From positions 4,482,859-4,546,858 of the forward strand of contig BPJS01000001.1 of the NCBI GenBank assembly GCA_026004735.1: a DNA stretch of 64,000 nucleotides, written 5' to 3'. Below are positions 50,661 through 59,852 of the stretch, in pieces. The notes below the pieces were generated by a model that saw only the letters and a program-made list of their open reading frames with translations, ran no database searches and was not told the origin of the DNA. Position numbers and translations under genes: made by a program. Origin of the DNA: Isosphaeraceae bacterium (lineage in GTDB: Bacteria > Planctomycetota > Planctomycetia > Isosphaerales > Isosphaeraceae). The first letter of the stretch is position 1, and each line of letters starts with the position of its first letter.

Positions 50661-51098
50661 ATGTTGCAGCGAAGCTGCGTCCTCGTGTGCCTGATGGTCC
50701 TCGCTGGTGGAGTGCCCCCCGCGAGTGCACAAGATGATCCAAATTACGGACCGCCCGTGTTCGAGAACCCGGGCGATACGGTGCCAATTGGTCAACGCTT
50801 CCGGATTTCGGGGCATTTTCCGAAGACGTTTTACGGTCTCAAGTCCGACCGTGTCGTGATCACGGTGACAAAGGTCGGCCAGGTGAACCCCATCTTCTCG
50901 GACAACACCTGCATGACGGATAATGGGGCTCCACCCAAGACGAAGGTTAAGTTCGATACGGACGTCTTGGGTGTCATCAAGCAGCCCATCATCGGCGAAG
51001 CTGGCGCCTGCGTCATCACGGTGACCGCGGAACGTAAAGACAACAATGACGTCTTTATCCCTATCGAAACTGGGTCGAAGACCATCACCGCGCAGTGA
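50661..51098 (+). CDS. Secreted hypothetical protein, beta-rich
   Basis: 145 residues with signal peptide MLQRSCVLVCLMVLAGGVPPASA. The mature part is about 120 residues of alternating hydrophobic strands ('RVVITVTKVGQVNPIF', 'ACVITVTAERK') with two cysteines that could pair. No family recognised. Lies 90 bp after the second DUF1559 gene and may share its transcript; DUF1559 genes often precede such small exported proteins. Confidence 0.75.
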   Translation: MLQRSCVLVCLMVLAGGVPPASAQDDPNYGPPVFENPGDTVPIGQRFRISGHFPKTFYGLKSDRVVITVTKVGQVNPIFSDNTCMTDNGAPPKTKVKFDTDVLGVIKQPIIGEAGACVITVTAERKDNNDVFIPIETGSKTITAQ

Positions 51099-51224
51099 CG
51101 TGGACATGACATGCAAGAACAAGTGCGTACGGAGACATGCTCGGCGGCTTGGGGGCCCACGGCAGCGTCGATCTTGGGACCGTGTTCCAGGCGCAGCCCC
51201 AACCGCCGGGGGAGGTGCGAGACA

Positions 51225-53348
51225 ATGATGCTCATGCTCCTGTTGTCCGGCATCGCGATGGCATCGATTGCGGTGGCGGTCGCGCCCGAAGATCTGCGCT
51301 ATCCCGCGGCGCCCCGGTCGGCGACGGTGGACGAGTATCACGGCGAGAAGGTGGCCGACCCGTACCGGCCGCTCGAGGATCTGGACGCGTTAGCGACGCG
51401 GGCGTGGATCGAGGCCCAGAATGCGCTGACAAACGCGTACCTGGAAGGCGCGCCGCGGCGGCCGGCGATCCGCGAGCGGCTGACAGCGCTCTGGAATTAC
51501 GAGCGGTACACGACCCCGTTCCAGGAGGGTGGGCGATACTTCTACGGGTACAACTCGGGGCTGCAGAATCAGAACGTGGTGTATACGACGGAGTCGATCG
51601 CCGAGCCGGGCAAGGTGCTGATCGACCCGAATGCGCTGTCGGAGGATGGGACCGTGGCGTTGGCGGGGCTGGCGCCGTCGAAGGACGGCAAGCGGGTGGC
51701 GTATGCGATCGCCGACGCGGGCTCGGACTGGATCACCTGGAAAGTGCGGGATGTGGAGACGGGGACGGACTTGCCGGACGAGATCCGGTGGAGCAAGTTT
51801 TCCGGCGCGGAGTGGGCGCCGGATGGGAGCGGCTTTTTCTACGGGCGGTTCCCCGAGCCGCGGGAAGGGGACGACCTGAAGGCGGCCAATTATTACCAGA
51901 AGGTGTATTACCACAGACTGGGAACGCCGCAGTCGGAGGATCGGCTGGTCTGGAAGGACGACCAGCACAAGGACTGGCGGGCGGACGCGACGGTGACGGA
52001 CGACGGGGCCTACCTGATCCTGACTCTGGGCAAGGGGACGGACGAGAAGTATCGGATTCTTTGGCGGCCGCTGGGCGACGAGGCGGCCGAGCCGCGGCAC
52101 CTGGTGGGCGACTTCGACTACGACTACACGTTCATCGATAACGAGGGGCCGTGGCTCTACTTCCGGACCGACCGAGGCGCAGCGCGGAAGCGGGTGATCG
52201 CGATCAACGTGAACCACCCCGAAGAGACAGCCTGGCGTGAAATCATTCCCGAGGCGGCCGAAACGCTCGAAGAGGTCAGTCGGGTCGGGTCGAAGCTGAT
52301 CGCGACCTACCTGAAGGACGCCTACACGCAGGTGAAGGTGTTCGACCTCGACGGGAAGCTGGAGCGAACGGTGGAGTTGCCGGGGATCGGGACGGCCAGC
52401 GGCTTCCGGGGCGATCGGAAGAGCACGGAGACGTTTTATGCGTTCACGTCGTTCACCCGGCCGACGACGATCTATCGGTATGACCTGGCGACCGGGGAGT
52501 CGACGGTATTTAAGGCGCCTCAAGTCGGCTTCGACCCGGAGGCGTTTGAAACGCGGCAGGTCTTCTACCACAGCAAGGACGGGACCCGGGTGCCGATGTT
52601 CCTAGTGCACAAGAAGGGATTGAAGACCGGCAAGGAGACGCCGTGTCTGTTGTACGGATATGGGGGGTTCAATATCCCGATCACGCCGAGCTTCAGCGTG
52701 GCGAATCTGGTCTGGCTGGAGATGGGCGGGGTGCTGGCGGTGGCGAATCTCAGGGGCGGGGGTGAGTACGGCAAGGAGTGGCACTACGCCGGAACCAAGC
52801 TGCGGAAACAGAACGTCTTTGACGACTTCATCGCGGCGGCGGAGTGGCTGATCTCAAACGGCGTGACATCGACGCCGAAGCTGGCGATCGAGGGCCGGTC
52901 GAACGGCGGCCTACTGGTCGGCGCTTGTATGACGCAGCGACCGGAGCTATTTGGGGCAGCACTGCCGGGGGTGGGCGTGCTGGACATGCTGCGGTTTCAC
53001 AAGTTTACGATTGGCTGGGCGTGGATTGACGATTACGGGTCGTCAGACGATCCGGAGGAATATCGGGCGCTGAGGGCGTACAGTCCACTGCACAATGTCC
53101 GGCCGACGTGCTATCCACCGACCTTGATCACGACGGCCGATCATGATGATCGGGTCTATCCGGCGCACAGTTTCAAGTTCGCGGCGGCGTTGCAAGCGGC
53201 GCAGCGGTGCGACAATCCAATTCTGATCCGGGTGGAGACCCGCGCCGGGCATGGGGCGGGAAAGCCGACGGCCAAGATCATCGAGGAGGCGGCGGACAAG
53301 TTGGCGTTCCTGACGCGTGCGTTGGAGATGGAGCCAGCCGGTCCGTAG
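51225..53348 (+). CDS. Prolyl oligopeptidase (peptidase S9A), exported
   Basis: 707 residues; serine peptidase cleaving after proline in short peptides. A signal-like start (MMLMLLLSGIAMASIAVAVA) precedes 'YPAAPRSATVDEYHGEKVADPYRPLED', the seven-bladed propeller and the hydrolase domain: 'LLYGYGGFNIPITPSFS', 'ANLRGGGEYGKEWHYAG', nucleophile G-R-S-N-G-G (~556-561), Asp in 'TADHDDRVYPAHSFKF' and His in 'RAGHGAG'. GGGAGG lies 9 nt upstream of the first ATG at 51225. Export is unusual only in that many homologues are cytosolic. Confidence 0.96.
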   Translation: MMLMLLLSGIAMASIAVAVAPEDLRYPAAPRSATVDEYHGEKVADPYRPLEDLDALATRAWIEAQNALTNAYLEGAPRRPAIRERLTALWNYERYTTPFQEGGRYFYGYNSGLQNQNVVYTTESIAEPGKVLIDPNALSEDGTVALAGLAPSKDGKRVAYAIADAGSDWITWKVRDVETGTDLPDEIRWSKFSGAEWAPDGSGFFYGRFPEPREGDDLKAANYYQKVYYHRLGTPQSEDRLVWKDDQHKDWRADATVTDDGAYLILTLGKGTDEKYRILWRPLGDEAAEPRHLVGDFDYDYTFIDNEGPWLYFRTDRGAARKRVIAINVNHPEETAWREIIPEAAETLEEVSRVGSKLIATYLKDAYTQVKVFDLDGKLERTVELPGIGTASGFRGDRKSTETFYAFTSFTRPTTIYRYDLATGESTVFKAPQVGFDPEAFETRQVFYHSKDGTRVPMFLVHKKGLKTGKETPCLLYGYGGFNIPITPSFSVANLVWLEMGGVLAVANLRGGGEYGKEWHYAGTKLRKQNVFDDFIAAAEWLISNGVTSTPKLAIEGRSNGGLLVGACMTQRPELFGAALPGVGVLDMLRFHKFTIGWAWIDDYGSSDDPEEYRALRAYSPLHNVRPTCYPPTLITTADHDDRVYPAHSFKFAAALQAAQRCDNPILIRVETRAGHGAGKPTAKIIEEAADKLAFLTRALEMEPAGP

Positions 53349-53445
53349 TGCCTGGAAAAGGGATGCCGCGGGACTGCCCGAAGCGGGCAGACCCGCGGGA
53401 TCGCAGAGGGAGATGGCAACGGTCAAGTTGGCTGGGTGGCAGGTT

Positions 53446-54198
53446 TCAGCGAAACCGCCGGTGCCGCGCCAGACCGAGAAGGCCGACGGCGCCGCAACTG
53501 AGCAAGAGAACCGAGGACGGCTCAGGGACGGGCGTGACGAGGATCACGTCCTGACCGAACCGGCGTGTACCCGCCGGCGGGTAGTCGACCATGATCCCCT
53601 CCCGGGTGCGGTAGCGTTGGGAGGTGGCGTTCCAGGCCGCGGTCAGGTAGTTGATGGCCAGGGCGGTAACGGTCGCGTTGGACGTAGGCTGGACGGCGAA
53701 GAGGCCCGTGGCGAGGGCGGTGGTGGCGTCCACGTAGGCGCCCAGGGGTGTGCTGGCGCCGTAGTCGTAGTCGTAGATGGCTTCCCAGATGGCCAGTTGG
53801 AGGGCGGCGTGCTGGTCGGCCGTGGTGGCGACGATATTGGCGCTGAGCCAGGCGGCCGCGCCGATCAGGCGGGGGTAGACGTCGTTGCGTTGACCGGTCG
53901 GGAGCACGACGCCGCTGGTCGTGACCAGGGTGACCGGGGTTTGATCGGTTCGGAGCCGCTCGGTCAGGTCGACGCAGTAGCTCGGGGCCGTCAGGATGAC
54001 TAGGCTATCGTCGAAGACCGTGGTCTCGAAGAGGCCGGCGGCGACGGTGCTATTGACGCCGTCGAAAGTGATGCGGACCGTACGGTGAAACGGTGTTGTT
54101 GAGCTGACAGCGGTGATTAAGCCGGCTCGAGCCTCACCGGCGGCAGCCAAGCAGGCCACCAGGCAGGTCAGACCGAGCTTTGGGACAGTGAGTTTCAC
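53446..54198 (-). CDS. PEP-CTERM exported protein with thioester-like Cys/Gln motifs
   Basis: 250 residues. GTG start at 54198 with GGAGG 6 nt upstream. Signal peptide (LGLTCLVACLAAAGEARA). C-terminus 'VPEPSSVLLLSCGAVGLLGLARHRRFR' is a PEP-CTERM sorting signal: VPEP, a helix, then basic residues, processed by an exosortase. The middle has 'SYCVDLTERL' and 'AALQLAIWEAIYDYDYG', the Cys and Gln-containing segments seen in thioester (TQXA-type) surface domains. No exosortase gene is visible in this window. Confidence 0.88.
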   Translation of the reverse strand: MKLTVPKLGLTCLVACLAAAGEARAGLITAVSSTTPFHRTVRITFDGVNSTVAAGLFETTVFDDSLVILTAPSYCVDLTERLRTDQTPVTLVTTSGVVLPTGQRNDVYPRLIGAAAWLSANIVATTADQHAALQLAIWEAIYDYDYGASTPLGAYVDATTALATGLFAVQPTSNATVTALAINYLTAAWNATSQRYRTREGIMVDYPPAGTRRFGQDVILVTPVPEPSSVLLLSCGAVGLLGLARHRRFR

Positions 54199-54523
54199 TC
54201 ATGACCTCCTTAATGAGCAAAGGATCAGCCGGCCGGGACACCATCTAACGATGTCCCTGGAGCCGGGGACTGGCTCGCGGGAGATTTACTGACGGGTCCG
54301 GCTAGCGAGGATCGGGGGCTGACGGGAATCGACGCCGAGGAGGCGGATGTTGTCGAGGGGCAACGGAAGCGATCCTCGGACAACACGGCGCGGCGTGAGG
54401 CCGACAGAGGCCGACGGCGAGCGGCGGGCGCCGGGACGCGACTGGCCCAACGGATGGGATTTGGGTAAGAATATTTGCCTTGAAGCGAGTCAGACGCGTT
54501 GAGGCTTTTCGGAGAAGCGAGTG
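54199..54523. other. Intergenic region between PEP-CTERM and zinc-ribbon genes
   Basis: About 325 bases of divergent upstream sequence. Nothing gene-like. A slightly AT-richer patch (GGGTAAGAATATTTGCCTTG, about 54464-54483) lies 41 bases before the zinc-ribbon start codon and could carry its promoter; boxes cannot be assigned. Confidence 0.5.
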
Positions 54524-54643
54524 ATGGCCCTTCGTCCGCGTAAAAAGGAACGGCGACGCACCAAGTTCACGCGGTGTAAGCGGTGCGGCGGACAGGTCCG
54601 GCGGAACCTGGCGCGATGCAAGAAATGCAACGAGGCGGCCTGA
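54524..54643 (+). CDS. 39-residue zinc-ribbon microprotein
   Basis: MALRPRKKERRRTKFTRCKR... 39 residues, extremely basic. Two CxxC pairs (C-K-R-C at ~18-21 and C-K-K-C at ~33-36) form a compact zinc ribbon, like ribosome- or RNA-associated small ribbon proteins. GGAG lies 9 nt upstream of the ATG. Not matched to a named family. Its stop codon lies within a 10-bp hairpin. Confidence 0.75.
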   Translation: MALRPRKKERRRTKFTRCKRCGGQVRRNLARCKKCNEAA

Positions 54644-54654
54644 GGGCCGCCTCG
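54631..54654 (+). terminator. Strong hairpin overlapping the zinc-ribbon stop codon
   Basis: CGAGGCGGCC, loop TGAG, GGCCGCCTCG: a perfect 10-bp stem whose loop contains the TGA stop codon of the upstream gene. No T tract follows, so it is not a classical intrinsic terminator. It could stabilise the 3' end or slow ribosomes at the stop. Confidence 0.5.
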
Positions 54655-54696
54655 CGGGCAATCGATTGCTGGATAAACGCGGTTTTGCCGAGGTAG

Positions 54697-55020
54697 TCAG
54701 TCTTCGGGACGTGGTCCGGCGGGCAGCCCGGTGGCGCTCGATGTGCGGAGGACGCGGACCGACAGATCGGACTGAACGCGGATCTGGCAGGAGAGACGGA
54801 CGTTCGGCTCCAGGCCGGTTTCGCGGGCGAGGCGTTCCTGTTCGGCCGGGAGCATAGGTCCGGGATCGCCGTCGAGGATGACGACGCGACAGGTGGTGCA
54901 ACGGGCGTTGCCGCCGCAGCGGTGGAGGATATCGACGCCGGCGTCCTCGATGGCGAGCACGAGTTTCTTGCCGGCGGGGATCTCGACGGGCGGATGGTTT
55001 TCGATGGTCAAACGCGGCAT
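54697..55020 (-). CDS. 2Fe-2S ferredoxin
   Basis: 107 residues. Plant/mammal-type [2Fe-2S] binding: C-G-G-N-A-R-C-T-T-C (C-x5-C-x2-C) at ~35-44 and a fourth Cys in 'NVRLSCQIRV' (~77). N-terminal 'LTIENHPPVEIPAGKKLVLAIEDAGVDI' is the usual beta-grasp beginning. Carries single electrons in the cytoplasm; partner reductase not in the window. Start taken as MPRLTIEN; an upstream ATG at 55050 adds ten residues. Confidence 0.93.
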   Translation of the reverse strand: MPRLTIENHPPVEIPAGKKLVLAIEDAGVDILHRCGGNARCTTCRVVILDGDPGPMLPAEQERLARETGLEPNVRLSCQIRVQSDLSVRVLRTSSATGLPAGPRPED

Positions 55021-55203
55021 GGGGCGGGAATCCTGGTGCGAGGCGTCCAAGCGCGGCTGACCGGCCGGGACGTCGGGACGAAGACAGATTCAAGTTAGGA
55101 GGCGGGAGCGGATTCGGCAAGGCGATGGGGGGAGTCCGCCTTGCGGCCGCAAGCCAGCCGGGAGAGACTGCCGGGAGAAAGCGGGGCCAGAGGGAGCGTG
55201 GGA

Positions 55204-56412
55204 ATGTTTGACCTGACGGCGATCCAGGCTGCGGTGCGGGGAGCGGGTCTCGACGGCTGGTTGCTCTACGACTTCAGGGGAAGCAACGTGCTGGCGCGGC
55301 GGGTGTTGGATCTGGAGGGGCGGCCGGCGGGTTCGCGGCGGTTTTTTTATCTGGTGCCGGCCGAAGGAGAGCCAACGCGGATTGTCCATCGGATCGAGCC
55401 GGCCGTGCTGGACCACCTGCCGGGCCGAACCCGGGTCTATCTGCGTTGGCAGGAACTGGAGGCGGCGTTGGCCGAGGCGCTCTCGGGGCTGGGGCGGGTG
55501 GCGATGGAGTACGCGCCGGGGCTGTCGAATCCCTACATCAGCCGGGTGGATGGGGGAACGGTCGAGGCGGTGCGTCGGCATGTGGGCGAGGTGGTCAGCT
55601 CGGGAGATTTGATCCAGCAGTTTGAGGCGACGTGGGACGACGAGCAGTGGGCCATGCACCTGGAAGCGGATCGGCATACGCGAGCGGCGTTCGAGCTGGC
55701 CTGGGGGCTGATCGCGGACCGAGTCCTGGCCGGGCAAACGGTGACCGAATGTGAAGTTCAGCGGGCGATTCTCGAGCATTTCGATCGGCACGGGTTGACG
55801 ACATATAGCCCGCCGATCGTGGGCGTCAATGCGCACGGTGCGGACCCGCACTTTGAGAACAGCCCGGCCAACGACACGGCGATCCGGGAGGGAGATTTCG
55901 TCCTGCTGGACTTGTGGGCCAAGCTGGATCGGCCGCGGGCCGTCTATAGCGATCTGACGCGAGTGGCGTATGTGGGGGACACGGTTCCGGAGCGGTACGA
56001 GTCGGTTTTTGCGGTGGTGGCGGCGGCGCGGGATGCGGCGATCGAGCATGTGCGGACGGCGTTCGCGGCGGGGCGGCGGTTGCCGGCCTGGGAGGTGGAC
56101 GACGCGGCGCGGCGGGTGATCGAGGCGGCCGGCTACGGGGACCGGTTCGTGCACCGCACAGGGCACAATATCGGACAGGAGGTGCACGGCAACGGGGCGG
56201 CGATCGACAATCTGGAGACGCACGAAGAGCGTCTGATTCTGCCGCGCACCTGTTTCTCGATCGAGCCGGGTATCTATCTGGATGATTTTGGCGTGCGGAG
56301 CGAGGTGGACGTGTTCGTGGACGCACAGGGTCAGGTTCACGTGACGGGTGGTCCGCCCCAACAGCGCGTCGTGGCGCTCCTGCGGGAATATGGTTCGAGA
56401 CACCGGTCATGA
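55204..56412 (+). CDS. M24 family metallopeptidase (Xaa-Pro aminopeptidase-like)
   Basis: 402 residues. N-terminal creatinase-like domain, then the pita-bread fold with metal ligands: two Asp in 'FVLLDLWAKLDRPRAVYSDLTRV', His in 'HRTGHNIGQEVHG', Glu in 'CFSIEPGIY' and Glu in 'GVRSEVDVFV'. GAGGGAG lies 7 nt before ATG 55204. Removes N-terminal residues before proline, or a related function. Transcribed in the same direction as the following MFS gene. Confidence 0.93.
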   Translation: MFDLTAIQAAVRGAGLDGWLLYDFRGSNVLARRVLDLEGRPAGSRRFFYLVPAEGEPTRIVHRIEPAVLDHLPGRTRVYLRWQELEAALAEALSGLGRVAMEYAPGLSNPYISRVDGGTVEAVRRHVGEVVSSGDLIQQFEATWDDEQWAMHLEADRHTRAAFELAWGLIADRVLAGQTVTECEVQRAILEHFDRHGLTTYSPPIVGVNAHGADPHFENSPANDTAIREGDFVLLDLWAKLDRPRAVYSDLTRVAYVGDTVPERYESVFAVVAAARDAAIEHVRTAFAAGRRLPAWEVDDAARRVIEAAGYGDRFVHRTGHNIGQEVHGNGAAIDNLETHEERLILPRTCFSIEPGIYLDDFGVRSEVDVFVDAQGQVHVTGGPPQQRVVALLREYGSRHRS

Positions 56413-56524
56413 ACAACCGGAACGAACGCCCGGACGCGCGGCGGCCGGTGCCGAGGGGATGGGGAGGGGTTGGGGCGTCGCGGCGGCGGGAGCGCCGGCG
56501 GGTCCGTGGGCAGGATGGCGCGTG

Positions 56525-57880
56525 ATGGACCGGCGGGAATGGCTGGCCCGGCTGGGATTGGATCGGCCCGAGGCGCGGGCCTGGGCGATGTACGACTGGG
56601 CCAACTCGGCGATGGTGACGACGATCGTCGCGGCGATTTTTCCGATTTACTACGGGCAGGTGGCCAGCGCGGGCTTGCCAGCCGAGGAAGGCACGCGGCG
56701 GTTTGCCTGGGTGAGCGTCGTCAGCCTGGCGATCGTGGCGGTGCTGGCGCCGGTGCTGGGGACCCTGGCGGACACGCGGCCGATCAAGAAAGCGATGCTG
56801 GGGGGATTTCTGGCGCTTGGTGTCGCGTCGGTCGGGGCGATGTTCTTCATCGCGCCGGGAGATTGGGTGCTGGCCTCGGTGCTGTTTGTGCTGGCCAACG
56901 TGGGGGCGAACGGGAGCTTCGTATTTTACGACGCGCTGCTGCCGCATGTGGCGCGGGAGGACGAGCTGGACCGGCTGTCGGCGTCCGGATACGCGTTGGG
57001 GTATCTGGGAGGGGGACTGCTGCTGGCGCTTCAGTTGACCTGGATTCAGAAGCCAGAGTGGTTCGGGCTGCCGTCCGGACCCGGGCTGACGGCGGCCGAG
57101 CGGACGCTCCCGGCGCGGCTGGCGTTTGTGTCGGTGGCAGTCTGGTGGGCGCTGTTCGCGGTGCCGCTGTTTCGCCGGGTTCGGGAGCCAGCGGTGGCGG
57201 CCACAGCTCGGGAGCAAGCCCATCCGCTGCGAGCGACCTTCAGCCGGCTACGGCAGACCTACGCGGAACTGCGGCGCTATCCGCAGGCAGCGGCGATGCT
57301 GCTGGCCTTTTTGATCTACAACGACGGGATCGGAACGATCATCCGAATGGCGACCAAATACGGCGAGGAGCTGGGGATCGGCACGTCAACGATGATCGCA
57401 GCGCTCGTGCTCACGCAGTTTGTGGGGATCCCGTTCGCGTTTGGATTCGGAGCGCTGGCACGGCGGATTTCGGCAAAGCGGATGATCCTGGTCGCATTGA
57501 TCATTTATATATTTATATGCATACTCGGTCATTTTATGAGAAGCGGGCAAGATTTTGTGATGCTGGCGGTGCTGGTGGCGATGGTTCAGGGAGGAAGCCA
57601 GGCGCTGAGCCGGTCGCTGTTTGCGTCGCTGATTCCGGCGGAGCGATCGGGTGAGTTCTTCGGCCTGTTTGCGGTGTTTGAGAAGTTTGCGGGCTTGTTT
57701 GGCCCGTTGCTGTTTGCGGTGGGGTTGAGCGTGCTGGGGTCGACGCGGGCGGCGATCTTGACGCTGATTCCGTTTTTTGTGGTGGGCGGCTGGTTGCTGG
57801 GTCGGGTGGATGTGGAGCGGGGCCGCCGCGACGCTCGGTCGGGCTTGCCCGGAACGGGGACGAGGGGAGGATCCGATTGA
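56525..57880 (+). CDS. UMF1/Atg22-type MFS transporter
   Basis: 451 residues with twelve likely membrane segments. The opening 'ARAWAMYDWANSAMVTTIVAAIFPIYY' is the hallmark of the UMF1 (vacuole effluxer Atg22-like) family; later 'RRISAKRMILVALIIYIFICIL' and 'MVQGGSQALSRSLFASLIPAERSGEFFGLF' agree. Start at ATG of MDRREWLARLG; the frame extends upstream with low-quality sequence. Probable amino-acid exporter (inference from Atg22). Its stop TGA overlaps the TTG start of the MutS-like gene, implying coupled translation. Confidence 0.92.
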   Translation: MDRREWLARLGLDRPEARAWAMYDWANSAMVTTIVAAIFPIYYGQVASAGLPAEEGTRRFAWVSVVSLAIVAVLAPVLGTLADTRPIKKAMLGGFLALGVASVGAMFFIAPGDWVLASVLFVLANVGANGSFVFYDALLPHVAREDELDRLSASGYALGYLGGGLLLALQLTWIQKPEWFGLPSGPGLTAAERTLPARLAFVSVAVWWALFAVPLFRRVREPAVAATAREQAHPLRATFSRLRQTYAELRRYPQAAAMLLAFLIYNDGIGTIIRMATKYGEELGIGTSTMIAALVLTQFVGIPFAFGFGALARRISAKRMILVALIIYIFICILGHFMRSGQDFVMLAVLVAMVQGGSQALSRSLFASLIPAERSGEFFGLFAVFEKFAGLFGPLLFAVGLSVLGSTRAAILTLIPFFVVGGWLLGRVDVERGRRDARSGLPGTGTRGGSD

Positions 57881-59697
57881 GCGATCCAGTCGGGGAGTAT
57901 CGGCGTCGTCGGGATGCCGCGGTGCGGCGGCGAGAGGAGTTGGAACGGCGTGAGCGGCGGCTGGCGCATGCGCGGCTGGTCGTGTTTGGTCTGATGGGGG
58001 TGCTGGGTGTCTGGGGGCTAGCCGAGGCGAGCTTCCCGTTGGCGCTGCTGACGGTTCCGCTGGCGGTGTTTGTGGGTCTGGTCTATTGGTTTGACCGGGT
58101 GACGTCGCGGCGTGAGCAGGCCGAGCGGTTGATCGGCTATTACGAGCGAGGGCTGGCGCGGTTGGAGGATCGCTGGCCGGGTGGGGCTGAGACTGGGGAG
58201 CGGTTCCAGGACCCGGAGCATTTGTACGCCGAGGACCTGGATCTGTTTGGGGTTGGGTCGCTGTTTGAGCGGATCACGACGGCGCAGACGGCGGCCGGTG
58301 AGGAGACCCTGGCGCGGTGGCTGCTGAGGCCGGCGCCGCCGTCGGTGGTGCGTGAGCGGCAGGCGGCGGTGGCCGAGCTGCGGGAACGCCTGGACCTGAG
58401 GGAGGACCTCGTCGTGCTGGGCGGCGGAGTGGGTGCGAGCGGGGCGTTTGGAGGTTTGGCGGCGTGGGGGGCCGGTCCCCGGCGGCTGGATCATCCGCTG
58501 ATTCGGGGCGTTGCGCTCGTGCTGGCGGTGCTGACACCGCCGGCGCTGGTCGGGTGGCTCTGGCTGGGGTGGCCGGCGTGGCCGTTCCTGGCGTTGGGGG
58601 CGGCCGAGCTGGTGCTAGCGGGTTGGTTTTTCGGTCAGGTGCGGGCGGCGCTGGGCCACGTTGACGAGCGGGCCGATGAATTGGCGAGGCTGAGCGGGCT
58701 GCTGGAGCGGCTGGAGCGGGAGCGGTTCACGGCGGCGTTGCTAGAGCGGTTGCGAGCAGCGCTGTTTGTGGACGGAGCGCCCGCGTCACGCGAGATCCGG
58801 CGACTGGTCCGGATCGTGGCGACCCTCGAGGCGCGGCGCAATCTGATGCTGGCGCCGATCAGTCCGTTGCTGCTGTGGGGGACGCAATGCGCCTTTGCGA
58901 TCGAGGCCTGGCGAGGGCGGGCTGGCCCGGCCATCGCTGGCTGGCTGGCGGCCTTGGGCGAGATCGAGGCGCTGGCGTCGCTGGCCGCCTTCGCGTTCGA
59001 GAATCCGGAGGATGGGTTCCCCGAGCTGATCGAGGGGGCGGGCGGGGAGGCATCGGATGGAGTCTGCGCGGCGCAGTTCGAGGCGGCCGGTCTGGCGCAT
59101 CCGCTGTTGCCGGCGGCCAAGGCGGTGCGGAATGACGTGAGCCTGGGCGGCGAGGGGAGGCCGCGGGTGTTGCTCGTCAGCGGTTCGAATATGTCAGGCA
59201 AGAGCACGTTGCTGCGTGCCGTCGGGCTGGCGGTGGTGCTGGCGCAGGCGGGCGGGACGGTGCGTGCGCGGGCGCTGCGGCTGACGCCGCTTGCCGTCGG
59301 CGCGAGCTTGCGGGTGCAGGACTCGCTCCAGGCGGGGCGGTCGCGGTTCTACGCGGAGATCCTCCGATTGCGGACGATGCTGGACCGCGCGGGCGGCTGC
59401 CCTCCCCTGCTCTTCCTCCTCGACGAAGTGTTGGCGGGGACCAACTCCCACGATCGCCGGATTGGGGCCGAGGCGGTGATCCGCGGGCTGATGGCGCGGG
59501 GGGCCATCGGGCTGGTCACGACCCATGACTTGAGTCTGACCGAGATCGCGGATCAGCGACCGGGAGAAATCGCCAACGTCCACTTCGCGGATCGGTTTGA
59601 GAACGGCCGCCTGGTGTTCGACTATCGGATGCGCCCCGGCGTGGTCGATCACTCCAATGCGCTAGCCTTAATGCGATCGATCGGTCTGGACGTCTGA
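57877..59697 (+). CDS. Membrane-associated MutS-like ATPase
   Basis: 606 residues. TTG start at 57877, GGGGAGG 6 nt upstream, overlapping the previous stop (TTGA). Coiled N-terminus, then hydrophobic segments (~33-47, ~52-70 and two near ~205-245), a MutS core-like helical region, and the MutS ATPase domain: Walker A 'GSNMSGKST' (~433-441), 'FYAEILRLRTML', Walker B-like 'LLFLLDEVLAGTNSHDR', 'TTHDLSLTEIA' and 'FDYRMRPGVVDHSNALALM'. No mismatch-recognition domain I (F-x-E) is present. Similar proteins are annotated 'DNA mismatch repair protein MutS-like'; membrane location makes repair unlikely. Confidence 0.92.
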   Translation: MSDPVGEYRRRRDAAVRRREELERRERRLAHARLVVFGLMGVLGVWGLAEASFPLALLTVPLAVFVGLVYWFDRVTSRREQAERLIGYYERGLARLEDRWPGGAETGERFQDPEHLYAEDLDLFGVGSLFERITTAQTAAGEETLARWLLRPAPPSVVRERQAAVAELRERLDLREDLVVLGGGVGASGAFGGLAAWGAGPRRLDHPLIRGVALVLAVLTPPALVGWLWLGWPAWPFLALGAAELVLAGWFFGQVRAALGHVDERADELARLSGLLERLERERFTAALLERLRAALFVDGAPASREIRRLVRIVATLEARRNLMLAPISPLLLWGTQCAFAIEAWRGRAGPAIAGWLAALGEIEALASLAAFAFENPEDGFPELIEGAGGEASDGVCAAQFEAAGLAHPLLPAAKAVRNDVSLGGEGRPRVLLVSGSNMSGKSTLLRAVGLAVVLAQAGGTVRARALRLTPLAVGASLRVQDSLQAGRSRFYAEILRLRTMLDRAGGCPPLLFLLDEVLAGTNSHDRRIGAEAVIRGLMARGAIGLVTTHDLSLTEIADQRPGEIANVHFADRFENGRLVFDYRMRPGVVDHSNALALMRSIGLDV

Positions 59698-59852
59698 AGG
59701 TGGCGGAAAGCCGTAAGCAAGCCCGAGCCAGGCTGGGTCGGATGCGTTTGGGGGAGATTGGGGGGGGTCGACGATCGGGCTGATGGGCGTACAAAAAGCG
59801 AGTGGAGAGTGTGTGGAGTCGGAGTTGGTGGAGAGGTCGAGACGAGGGTCTG

